This document shows positions 29,810 through 37,553 of a stretch of DNA of 64,000 nucleotides, one piece after another. The notes under the pieces were generated by a model. That model had not been told where the DNA came from, ran no database searches, and was given only the letters and a program-made list of their open reading frames with translations. The position numbers and the translations under genes are program-made. The stretch is from Paraburkholderia susongensis (GTDB lineage Bacteria; Pseudomonadota; Gammaproteobacteria; Burkholderiales; Burkholderiaceae), in the NCBI RefSeq assembly GCF_900177725.1, contig NZ_FXAT01000003.1:248001-312000 (forward strand), in the 5' to 3' direction. Each line of letters starts with the position of its first letter. Positions within the stretch are counted from its first letter, which is position 1.

Positions 29810-30010
29810 TCAAGCCTCGTTCGCGTAGCGATGCCGGTCGAAGCAGCGCCAGCAGATGAAGAGACACGCGGAGGTCAAGCCGAACCAGGCGAAGATCCAC
29901 GCGTAGATGAAGGGCACGCCGAAGACATAGCGGTCCTGCGCGGCCACCCACGGCAGCGCGCCGATGACACCCAGAAAAGGGAGGCCGATTCCGATCAGAT
30001 ACCTGAGCAT
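29810..30010 (-). CDS. DUF3311-type small membrane protein
   Basis: A 66-residue protein with two hydrophobic helices: LIGIGLPFLGVIGALPWVA and YAWIFAWFGLTSACLFICW. It starts at an ATG with AGGAGA 5 nt upstream. DUF3311 proteins are found directly upstream of SSS transporters and are thought to be accessory subunits, analogous to the small partners of other sodium symporters. A gap of about 110 bp separates it from the symporter gene, in the same direction. Confidence 0.8.
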   Translation of the reverse strand: MLRYLIGIGLPFLGVIGALPWVAAQDRYVFGVPFIYAWIFAWFGLTSACLFICWRCFDRHRYANEA

Positions 30011-30253
30011 CCTTGTCTCCTTTTGGGGCTTTAGCGCCTTACCCTCGCTCCATGCAAAGCGCGTCAAGCCGTCCTGTTGCTTCGAGTATCGGCCGTCAAA
30101 AACACGCGCGACTAGTGCCAGATACGGACTATCGTTGAGTCCAATTCGCGCCCGGGCAGGCGCGGCCGCCTGCAGACCTCGGCCAGGAGTCGCGCCGATA
30201 GCTGAGATAATGAAGTCAGCCCCAGCCTCAAACCCCACCCCAAGGAACCCACT

Positions 30254-31177
30254 GTGAGCCAATCCTCATCCTCGTCCTCGTCAGCCCCTAGCCAGGTACG
30301 TCGTGTCGCGTTCCTGGGTCTCGGCGTGATGGGCCATCCCATGGCCGGTCATCTCGCGAAAGCCGGACTCGATGTCACGGTCTACAACCGCACCGCCGAA
30401 AAAGCCGCGCAATGGGTCGCCGAATACGGCGGACGCGCAGCCGCGACGCCGCGCGAAGCAGTCCAGGGCGCCGAGCTGGTGCTCGCCTGCGTCGGGAACG
30501 ACGACGATCTGCGCAGCATCACGCTCGGCGCGGACGGCGCATTCGCCGGCATGGAGCGCGGCGCCGTATTCGCCGACCATACGACCGCCTCCGCCAACGT
30601 GGCGCGCGAACTCTCGGCGAGCGCCGCCGGACATGGCCTGCATTTCATCGACGCCCCCGTCTCCGGCGGCCAGGCGGGCGCGCAGAACGGCAAGCTCACG
30701 ATCATGTGCGGTGGTGAAGCCGCCGCCTTCGAGCGCGCGAGACCCACGCTAGCCCACTACGGGGCGGCCGTGACGCTGGTCGGCGCGGCAGGTGCGGGAC
30801 AACTCGCCAAGATGGTCAATCAGATCTGTATTGCCGGCCTCGTGCAGGGGCTTTCCGAGGCGGTCAACTTCGGCGAACGCGCAGGGCTCGACATGGCGCT
30901 CGTGCTCGACGTGATCGGCAAGGGCGCCGCCGCGAGCTGGCAGATGGACAACCGCGGCAAGACGATGATGGCCAACAAGTTCGACTTCGGTTTCGCCGTG
31001 GACTGGATGCGCAAGGATCTCGGCTTCTGCCTCGACGAAGCGAAGCGCAACGGCGCGGCGCTGCCGGTCACCGCGCTCGTCGACCAGTTCTACGGCGATG
31101 TGCAGCGCCTCGGCGGCAGCCGCTTCGACACGTCGAGCCTCATCTGGCGCCTGCGCAAGCTCGACGGCGGCGCATAA
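30254..31177 (+). CDS. 3-hydroxyisobutyrate dehydrogenase-family reductase
   Basis: A 307-residue NAD(P)-dependent beta-hydroxyacid dehydrogenase. The dinucleotide motif is VAFLGLGVMGHPMAGHLAKAG near residue 20, the substrate motif DAPVSGGQAGAQNGKLTIMCGG, and the catalytic Lys is in GAGQLAKMVNQICIAG. The start is GTG with AAGGA 7 nt upstream; a serine-rich tail precedes the Rossmann fold. Family members act on 3-hydroxyisobutyrate, tartronate semialdehyde or sulfolactaldehyde. In this island it may interconvert a sulfonated aldehyde and alcohol, but nothing in the sequence proves that. Convergent with sauU. Confidence 0.85.
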   Translation: MSQSSSSSSSAPSQVRRVAFLGLGVMGHPMAGHLAKAGLDVTVYNRTAEKAAQWVAEYGGRAAATPREAVQGAELVLACVGNDDDLRSITLGADGAFAGMERGAVFADHTTASANVARELSASAAGHGLHFIDAPVSGGQAGAQNGKLTIMCGGEAAAFERARPTLAHYGAAVTLVGAAGAGQLAKMVNQICIAGLVQGLSEAVNFGERAGLDMALVLDVIGKGAAASWQMDNRGKTMMANKFDFGFAVDWMRKDLGFCLDEAKRNGAALPVTALVDQFYGDVQRLGGSRFDTSSLIWRLRKLDGGA

Positions 31178-31240
31178 GGCTTACCTGCGACGTACCCGCG
31201 CGGCGGCACTGCCGGCGTCGGAAGAAGCGGCGGCCTGCCC

Positions 31241-31262
31241 GTGCCGGAAGAAGCGCCGGCAC
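31241..31262. terminator. Hairpin between convergent genes
   Basis: GTGCCGG and CCGGCAC form a 7-bp stem with an 8-nt loop between the reductase and sauU ends. There is no strong T-run on either side, so a bidirectional terminator is only likely, not certain. Confidence 0.35.
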
Positions 31263-31304
31263 GCCGCCGCATGCCCTCACTCGGGCTTCGCGCCCTTGCG
31301 AGGC

Positions 31305-32687
31305 TCAGCGCCACCAGCGCAACGGCCGCCGCAGCGTGTGCCGTTCGAGCCGCACCGTCGGCATGGTGTCGAGGAACGCGAAGGCGCCGGCCTCCTGCGC
31401 GCCCATGCGCCGCTCGCGCTCCTCGTCGGCCTCGACCGTGCGGGACGTATCGATGAAGAACGCCGCGATGATGCCAAGCGCAAGCAATCCCGCCGAGATC
31501 ATGAACGGCACGTTATAGCTGCCCGTGTGCTGGATCAGGTAACCGAACACGACCGGCGAGAGCATCCCCGCAATGCCGAAGCCCGTGTTCATCATGCCGC
31601 CCGCCGTGCCGGCGTACTTGCCGGCGATGTCGAGCGGCAACGTCCACAGCACCGGATTCGTGATCTCGAGGAAGAAGAACGAAGCGGAGAGAAAGAGCAC
31701 CGCGACCATCGGGTTGGACGCGGACACCATCGGCAGCAGGAAGGCGAGCGAGCCGCCCATGCCGCCCACCAGCACCGCGCAGCGCGCGAAGCGCAGCCGG
31801 CCGGTCCACTTGAAGAGCCGGTCCGAGAGCACGCCACCGAGCGTGTCGCCCACCACGCCCGCGAGCAGCGGCAGCGCCGTGAAAAGCGCGAGCTGCTTGA
31901 GGTCGAAGCCACGCGACTCTTTCAGATACGACGGCAGCCAGGTCAGATAGACCCACAGCAGCCAGCCGTAGCAGAAGTCGACGAACGTAACGAGCCACAT
32001 GCGCCGCACGAGCTTGCGCCACGGCGTGGCAGCGCGTTTCGCGCGGTCGCAGTCGCCCTGGCGATAGCCGATCTCGGCGGTCTCTTCGGGCGTGACACGC
32101 CGGTTCTGCTCCGGCGAGTTCGTGAACACGAAGAGGTAGAGCACGGTCCACATGAGGCTCACGATGCCGAGCAGGATGAACGCATCGCGCCAGCCGCGGG
32201 TGACCACCACCGCGAGCACGAGCGGCGGCGTGATGGCGCCGCCCAGGCGCGCGAAGCTGTGCGTGATGCCCTGCGCGAAACCGCGTTCGCCCACCGGCAT
32301 CCAGTACGTGAAAGCGCGCGTCGCGGTGGGAAACGCCCCACCCTCGCCCACGCCGAGCGCGAAGCGCAGCCCCACCAGCATCGCGACGCTGCCGGCAAAG
32401 CCCGTGGCGAGCGTCGCCGCGCCCCAGATCAACGAGAGCACGGTGAGCACGATCTTGGGGCCGAACTTGTCCGAGAGCCAGCCGCCGATGATCTGCATGA
32501 CGGCATACGGATAGGCGAACGCGGAAAACACGAGCCCGAGCTGCACCGCACTCAGGCCCATTTCGTGGCGGATCAGCGGTCCCGCGACCGCGATGTTCAC
32601 GCGGTCGATGTACGAGATGAAATACATCAGACACATGACCGCGAGAATGATATGGCGCGTCTTGACGCGCTGAGCGTGCTGTTTCAT
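31305..32687 (-). CDS. sauU: MFS transporter, candidate sulfoacetate importer
   Basis: A 460-residue ACS-type MFS carrier: VMCLMYFISYIDRVNIAVAGPLIRHEMGLSAVQLGLVFSAFAYPYAVMQIIGGWLSDKFG gives the conserved first two helices and loop. It starts at ATG with AGGAGA upstream. It is the third gene after an acylating aldehyde dehydrogenase and an acyl-CoA ligase, which matches the sauSTU order of Cupriavidus necator, where SauU takes up sulfoacetate. The C-terminal tail is long and charged (TSRTVEADEERERRM). Specificity rests on context. Confidence 0.8.
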   Translation of the reverse strand: MKQHAQRVKTRHIILAVMCLMYFISYIDRVNIAVAGPLIRHEMGLSAVQLGLVFSAFAYPYAVMQIIGGWLSDKFGPKIVLTVLSLIWGAATLATGFAGSVAMLVGLRFALGVGEGGAFPTATRAFTYWMPVGERGFAQGITHSFARLGGAITPPLVLAVVVTRGWRDAFILLGIVSLMWTVLYLFVFTNSPEQNRRVTPEETAEIGYRQGDCDRAKRAATPWRKLVRRMWLVTFVDFCYGWLLWVYLTWLPSYLKESRGFDLKQLALFTALPLLAGVVGDTLGGVLSDRLFKWTGRLRFARCAVLVGGMGGSLAFLLPMVSASNPMVAVLFLSASFFFLEITNPVLWTLPLDIAGKYAGTAGGMMNTGFGIAGMLSPVVFGYLIQHTGSYNVPFMISAGLLALGIIAAFFIDTSRTVEADEERERRMGAQEAGAFAFLDTMPTVRLERHTLRRPLRWWR

Positions 32688-32754
32688 GCCGTCGTCTCCT
32701 GAGTCTCTCGTTTTTTGTCACCTGGCCGGATGCGCGTATGCGCGCAGGCGTACG

Positions 32755-34407
32755 TCAGCCCGAGGGCGTCACGAGCTTCAGACGCTGGACCTTGCCCGAC
32801 GGACCACGCGGCAGCTCGTTCACGAAGCGGAACTCTCTTGGCGTCTTGTAGCGGCCCAGTTCGCGCAGGCAGTGCTCGCGCAGATCGGACGCGTCGGGCG
32901 CGCCTCGCCAGTGGGCCTCGCGCGGCACCACGAACGCGACGATCTCCTGCCCGTAGGCGGGATCGGGCACGCCGACGGCCGCCGCATCGAGCACGCCGGG
33001 ATGGCGCAGCAGCGCCTCGTCGATCTCACGCGGCGCGATGTTCTCGCCGCCCTTGATGATCAGTTCCTTCGAGCGGCCGTTGATATAGAAGTAGCCCTCG
33101 TCGTCGCGATAGCCGAGGTCGCCGGTGCGCAACCACCCGTCGGCGGTGAACGCCCTCGCGGTGTCCTCGAGGCGCTTGTAGTAGCCGCGCATGATCTGAT
33201 CGCCGCGCAGCACGATTTCGCCGCACTCGTTCGGTCCGCACTCGCGCCCGTCGCGGTCGATCACGCGCGCTTCGCTGCCCGAGGGCAGGCCGATACTGCC
33301 GATCCTGCGCCGCGATACGTCGTACGGATTGCTAAAGACCGGCGCGGCGGTCTCGGTCATCCCCATGGTTTCGATGACACCGATACCAAAGCGCGCCTCG
33401 AACGCGCGATGATGGTCGGCGGGCAGCGCAGCTGACGCGCTGCGGCAGAACTTGAGCGCCGAGAGGTCGAGCCCGCGCGGTTCGTCGCCGTTGAGGAGAT
33501 AGGCGACGATCGTCGGCACCACGTTGATCCACGTGCAGCCGTAGCTGGCGGCGTCGCGCCAGAACGTGCGCGCGGAGAAGCGCGGCGTCAGCACGACCGA
33601 GCCCGCGTGCCAGAGCGGCGCGAGCAAGGTCACGACGAGACCGTTGATGTGATAGAGCGGCAGCGAGGCGAGCACGCGGTCATCGGCGGCGAGGCGGTGC
33701 TCGAGGCTGATGTTGCGCGCGTTCGCATGCAGGCTCTCGTGGCTCAGCAACACGCCCTTCGGCGCGCCGGTCGTGCCCGAGGTGTACATCAGGAGTGCGA
33801 TGTCGGCGCCGTCGCCGTCGCAGTCGGGCCGGGTGGAGCTTTCCATCGGCGCCTGATCGACGCCCGCAAGGTCGGCGCGGGCCAACGCGGGCGCGGCGCT
33901 CGAAACATCGGCGGCCGCCGTTTCGAGCACCGGCAACAGCGGCAGTGCGACGGCGTCCGGCTCCGTCAGCACGAGCGCGATGTCGCGCGTCACGCCCTGC
34001 TCGCGCAACGCGGCGAGCGCCGCCGCGAGAGCACCGCCGGTCTGCGCGCTCGCGAAGATCATCCGTGTATCCGAATGCTCGACGATATAGGCGAGCTGGG
34101 ACGCCTGGCAAAGCAGGTTGAGCGGATGGGCGATCAGTCCGCTGTACATCGCGCCGAGCAGCAGCGTGGCGGTCTGGATGCCGTTTCCCATCAGCACCGA
34201 CACGACGTCGCCCGGCTTGAGGCCGGCGTCGCGAAAGCGGATGTCGAGCGCGCGGCAATGCTCGCGCAGCGCGCCAAAGGTGAGCGTCGCGCCCGCACCG
34301 GCAAGCTCGCCGCCATCTTCGTCGGGCGCCGCCAGCAGGAAGGGCTTGTCCGGGTACTGCGCCGCGCGCGCTTCGATCAGTGCGCGGATCGTCGCGGGCG
34401 CACTCAT
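32755..34407 (-). CDS. sauT: Acyl-CoA ligase, candidate sulfoacetate-CoA ligase
   Basis: A 550-residue AMP-forming ligase. The P-loop is MYTSGTTGAPKGV, followed by the substrate-pocket GMTET and the hinge GEIVLRGDQIMRGYY. The C-terminal domain has WLRTGDLGYRDDEGYFYINGRSKELIIKGGENIAPREIDEAL and the catalytic Lys in PRGPSGKVQRLKL. The ATG at 34407 overlaps the sauS stop by 4 bp. With SauS it should convert sulfoacetate to sulfoacetyl-CoA and then sulfoacetaldehyde, which Xsc cleaves. A longer frame running back into sauS is not real. Confidence 0.82.
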   Translation of the reverse strand: MSAPATIRALIEARAAQYPDKPFLLAAPDEDGGELAGAGATLTFGALREHCRALDIRFRDAGLKPGDVVSVLMGNGIQTATLLLGAMYSGLIAHPLNLLCQASQLAYIVEHSDTRMIFASAQTGGALAAALAALREQGVTRDIALVLTEPDAVALPLLPVLETAAADVSSAAPALARADLAGVDQAPMESSTRPDCDGDGADIALLMYTSGTTGAPKGVLLSHESLHANARNISLEHRLAADDRVLASLPLYHINGLVVTLLAPLWHAGSVVLTPRFSARTFWRDAASYGCTWINVVPTIVAYLLNGDEPRGLDLSALKFCRSASAALPADHHRAFEARFGIGVIETMGMTETAAPVFSNPYDVSRRRIGSIGLPSGSEARVIDRDGRECGPNECGEIVLRGDQIMRGYYKRLEDTARAFTADGWLRTGDLGYRDDEGYFYINGRSKELIIKGGENIAPREIDEALLRHPGVLDAAAVGVPDPAYGQEIVAFVVPREAHWRGAPDASDLREHCLRELGRYKTPREFRFVNELPRGPSGKVQRLKLVTPSG

Positions 34408-35849
34408 TGGCCGAACCTCTGGAAATAGTCGCCGAGCAAGGCGTCGAGTCCGGGAACGTGCTCTGCGATCGGGTACGCGACGCGCGTGATGTTCAGGTAC
34501 TGACGAAACCCGAGATTGTCCGAAAAATTGTTGCGCCCCCACGTTCCGCACCCCATCGAGAGCGAGAACGGCAGGCCGTTGTCGAAGTTGCCGCCCGTCG
34601 CGAAGCAATGCGCCTGGTTGACGATCACGCGCGCCACCGGCAGCGTCGATCCCAGCATCACGGCTTCGTGCGGCTCGCCCGTGTGCAGGCCTACCGAGTG
34701 ACCCGCTCCCATGTATGCGTAGAGGTTGCGCACGATGCTCGCGGCATCGGCGAAATCGCGCGCACGGTAGACCGTGAGCACAGGCGCGAGCTTCTCGCCC
34801 GAAAACGGATAGCTCGCCCCGAAGCCGGCCTCTTCGACCATCAGGAACGCGGGCTCGCGCGCCGCCACTTCGTCGAGGCCCGCGATGCGCGCGATCTGCG
34901 TCGCCGACTTCGCGGTGCAGCAGGCCGATAGCTTGCCGTCTGTCCACATCGCCGCCTGCAACTGCGCCTTCTGCCGCGCGTCGAGCAGCACGCCGCCGCA
35001 TGCGCCCAGCTCGCGCAGCATGGCATCGTGGACCGCCTGATCGATCACGACACTGTTCTCCGACGAGCAGCTCGTCGCGTAGTCGAAGGTTTTCGAGGCG
35101 GCGATTTGCTGCGCCGCCTCGCGAAGCTTCGCCGTCTTCGTGACGATCGAGGCCACGTTGCCCGCCCCGACGCCGAAGGCCGGCGTGCCGCTGGTGTACG
35201 CCATCCGCACGTTCGCCTGCGAGCCCGTCGCGACCACCAGGTCGGCCTCGCGCATCAGCGCGGCCGTCGCGGCCTTGTCCACCGGCGCGGGCAGCATCTG
35301 CACGAGCGCCGGGTCCAGCCCCGCTTTCGCGAACTGCGCGTGGATGAATCCGATGAGTCGCGCGCACGCGCCATAACCCTTCGGCGAGGGTGCGACGATC
35401 ACCGCATTGCCGCATTTGAGCGCGTTGATGATCTTGTTGGCGGGTGTCGCGGACGGATTGGTGGATGGCGTGATCGCCGCCACCACCCCGACCGCGCGTG
35501 CGATCTCGACGATGCCCGTGGCCTCGTTGCGCGCGATCACGCCGCAGGTCTTCGTCCCGTGCAGGTCGCGCAGCAGCCCGAGCGTTTTGCGGTAGTTCTT
35601 GCGGAACTTGTCGTCGGCGTTGCCGAGCCCGGTGTCGCGCACCGCCAGCTCGGCAAGCTCGCGGTTTCGCGAGGGCTCCATGATCGCCCATGCCGCCGCC
35701 GCTGCAGCGGTATCGAGCGTTTCCTGTCCAGCGAATTCGAAAGCCTGCTGAGCGGCGCGCGAGCGCGCGACGAGCGCGGCGATCTGCGCGGCCGGCGCGT
35801 TGGGTTGGCTCGCGCCAGCGCCTTCGACAATGGTGTCCCTCACATTCAT
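34404..35849 (-). CDS. sauS: CoA-acylating aldehyde dehydrogenase, candidate sulfoacetaldehyde dehydrogenase
   Basis: A 481-residue acylating dehydrogenase of the EutE/AdhE type. The nucleophile is Cys261 in FDYATSCSSENSVV; the NAD-binding region includes ITPSTNPSATPANKIINALKCGNAVI and GVGAGNVASIV; the C-terminus contains the MGCGTWGRNNFSDNL motif of this branch. It reduces an acyl-CoA to the aldehyde. The ATG at 35849 has GGAG 8 nt upstream and is preferred to GTG 35858. First gene of sauSTU and divergent from an IclR regulator, as in the known sauRSTU locus. Confidence 0.85.
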   Translation of the reverse strand: MNVRDTIVEGAGASQPNAPAAQIAALVARSRAAQQAFEFAGQETLDTAAAAAAWAIMEPSRNRELAELAVRDTGLGNADDKFRKNYRKTLGLLRDLHGTKTCGVIARNEATGIVEIARAVGVVAAITPSTNPSATPANKIINALKCGNAVIVAPSPKGYGACARLIGFIHAQFAKAGLDPALVQMLPAPVDKAATAALMREADLVVATGSQANVRMAYTSGTPAFGVGAGNVASIVTKTAKLREAAQQIAASKTFDYATSCSSENSVVIDQAVHDAMLRELGACGGVLLDARQKAQLQAAMWTDGKLSACCTAKSATQIARIAGLDEVAAREPAFLMVEEAGFGASYPFSGEKLAPVLTVYRARDFADAASIVRNLYAYMGAGHSVGLHTGEPHEAVMLGSTLPVARVIVNQAHCFATGGNFDNGLPFSLSMGCGTWGRNNFSDNLGFRQYLNITRVAYPIAEHVPGLDALLGDYFQRFGQ

Positions 35850-35871
35850 CTGCTGCACTCCCGATCAAAAA

Positions 35872-35889
35872 ATTGGCTGTATTGCCAAT
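35872..35889. promoter_or_regulatory. Inverted repeat ATTGGC-N6-GCCAAT upstream of sauS
   Basis: A perfect 6-bp dyad with a 6-nt centre, about 23 bp before the sauS start. Its size and position fit an IclR-type operator or a repressor site overlapping the sauS promoter. Confidence 0.45.
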
Positions 35890-35968
35890 CTATTCATCGG
35901 TGCGCGAGTGCGAGTCCCGATTCCCGCGAAATCGGCGACGGACGGCAGCAAAGACGCGGAACATGCAA

Positions 35969-35996
35969 TTTTCGGGACTCTGAGCAGTCCCGAAAA
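35969..35996. promoter_or_regulatory. Perfect 11-bp inverted repeat in the sauS-sauR gap
   Basis: TTTTCGGGACT and AGTCCCGAAAA flank the 6-nt spacer CTGAGC, roughly midway between the divergent starts. It is the longest perfect dyad I noticed in the window. It is a strong candidate SauR operator; a bidirectional intrinsic terminator (GC stem flanked by T and A runs) is the other reading, but no transcript would need to end here. Confidence 0.55.
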
Positions 35997-36115
35997 ACGT
36001 GCTATGAGATGCAAAATGGCACTATGCAGTATCGCGAGGTTGCGCCGCGTAGCACGCCTTTGGCTTTGTACAGGATCGTGCCGACCGCAGAGTGCAACCA
36101 ACACAGGAGACAAGC

Positions 36116-36880
36116 GTGTCCACATCGAACCAATCGAATGCGGCGGCGGTACGCGCGTTCCGCGTGCTGGAAACGCTCGCCCAGGCGGGTCGCCCTTTGG
36201 CGATGATGGATCTGGTGCAGGCGCTCGATCTGCCCAAGCAGACCGTGCACCGGATACTCGCCCAGCTCACCGATGCCTGGCTCGTCACACGCGGCGCAAA
36301 CGACAAGCTATACGAGTGCTCGGCGCGAGTGAGAATGATGGCGGTGAACGTGCTGATGCATGCGGGACCGGCCGCAGCGCGGCACCTGCTGCTCGAGCAA
36401 CTCGTGGAAAAGATTGGCGAGACCTGCAACCTGACCATGCTCGCGGGAAACGATGTGGTCTACGTCGACCGCGTGGAGACCGAATGGCCGCTGCGCATGC
36501 ATCTCCAGCCAGGCTCGCATGTGCCGCTGCACTGTTCGGCGAGCGGCAAACTGCTGCTGAGCTTTTTGCCCAAGGAGCGCCGCGAGCGCGTGATCGAAAC
36601 GCTGCCGCTGCGTTCCCATTCTGAGCGAACGATCACCGACCGCGACGTATTGCGCAAGGAACTGGCAGTGACGCGCCGCCGCCAGCTCGCGATCAATAAT
36701 CAGGAGCATCTACAGGGCTTGATCGCGATCGCCGTTCCAGTGATGCTGGACCGCAACCGTGCGTGCGCGGCGATTGCCGTCCAGGCGCCGGTCGGGCGCG
36801 TCGCACTCGATGACTTGCTGGCGTTTGTGCCTGATTTGAGGCGGGTGGCGGCTGAGACGGCGAAGACGTTTTGTGAGTGA
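36116..36880 (+). CDS. sauR: IclR-family regulator, candidate SauR
   Basis: A 254-residue IclR protein. The winged helix is AFRVLETLAQAGRPLAMMDLVQALDLPKQTVHRILAQLTDAWLV; the effector domain has GETCNLTMLAGNDVVYVDRVETEWPLRMHLQPGSHVPLHCSASGKLLL. It is clearly related to the IclR protein at 21375-22214, sharing GETCNLT, YVDRVET-like and PLHCxASGKL segments, so the two may have arisen by duplication or sense related ligands. GTG 36116 has AGGAG 6 nt upstream; an earlier in-frame GTG at 36092 is less likely. Divergent from sauSTU. Confidence 0.85.
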   Translation: MSTSNQSNAAAVRAFRVLETLAQAGRPLAMMDLVQALDLPKQTVHRILAQLTDAWLVTRGANDKLYECSARVRMMAVNVLMHAGPAAARHLLLEQLVEKIGETCNLTMLAGNDVVYVDRVETEWPLRMHLQPGSHVPLHCSASGKLLLSFLPKERRERVIETLPLRSHSERTITDRDVLRKELAVTRRRQLAINNQEHLQGLIAIAVPVMLDRNRACAAIAVQAPVGRVALDDLLAFVPDLRRVAAETAKTFCE

Positions 36881-37130
36881 ATGTCGATCCTTCATACCGA
36901 CGCAGCGGGACCGCCCACATCCTGGTGGCCTATGCCCAGGAGGCGGCAGGAAGTCCCATCTGCGTGCGACGACAAATGGCAAATCAAAGCGAGGCATTTA
37001 GTACGCTTTGCCGCTGCCTTGAATGCGAAGGTCTGTGCTCCTGAACTGAATGAGAATCCGGAATTGTTCCAGCAGACGAACAGCGGCTGCCGGCAACTAC
37101 TCGACGCTTAATGCCTCCCGCTATGAACGC

Positions 37131-37286
37131 TGATAGTAGAGTGAGGTTCGCCGGAAAAAGTAGAAACCAACATTCCGAAAAAATCCAGGAATGGAGGCAT
37201 ACGTGAGCCGAATCCCCAAAACCGTCTACACGAAGGAATTTCGTGAAGAGGCGGTGATTTGTTCATTGGCGAATTCATTCAGATCG
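37131..37286 (+). mobile_element. Remnant of an IS3-family element (left end and orfA start)
   Basis: From about 37131 the DNA reads like an IS3-type left end (TGATAGTAGAGTGAGG). At 37203 a GTG preceded by GGAGG opens a frame VSRIPKTVYTKEFREEAV, the N-terminus of an IS3-family OrfA; after that the similarity stops and the frame ends at 37286. The rest of the element is gone. The remainder of the 670-bp gap between sauR and the GH27 gene (36881-37553) holds no gene I can support. Confidence 0.6.
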
Positions 37287-37553
37287 TGAAAAGAGGTATC
37301 GGGGCGAACCGCCGCGGGCAATCCCATTAAACACCCCATCGTTCCGACCGCATCTTGTCACTCGAATAACGTCGCCGTCTCTATCAATCGCGTACATGGG
37401 ATTTTATCTTTTACGCATAAATTTCTGCATCCCTAAATATTCCCAAGTGCTGGGATGACAAAAAAATTTTGGAATTCCAGAGCAGACCTGAATATAGTCA
37501 CTCCCGGAAACAGCCCCTGCCGCAAGAGTCAAGAGTTCAAACAGGAGACAAAC

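Noticed and set aside
32755..35868. A 1037-codon frame suggesting a dehydrogenase-ligase fusion
   Set aside because: The part beyond 34407 is an off-frame shadow of sauS. The ligase has its own ATG overlapping the sauS stop.
36881..37111. 76-codon frame right after the sauR stop
   Set aside because: No ribosome site and no recognised family; it runs into IS debris. Chance frame more likely.
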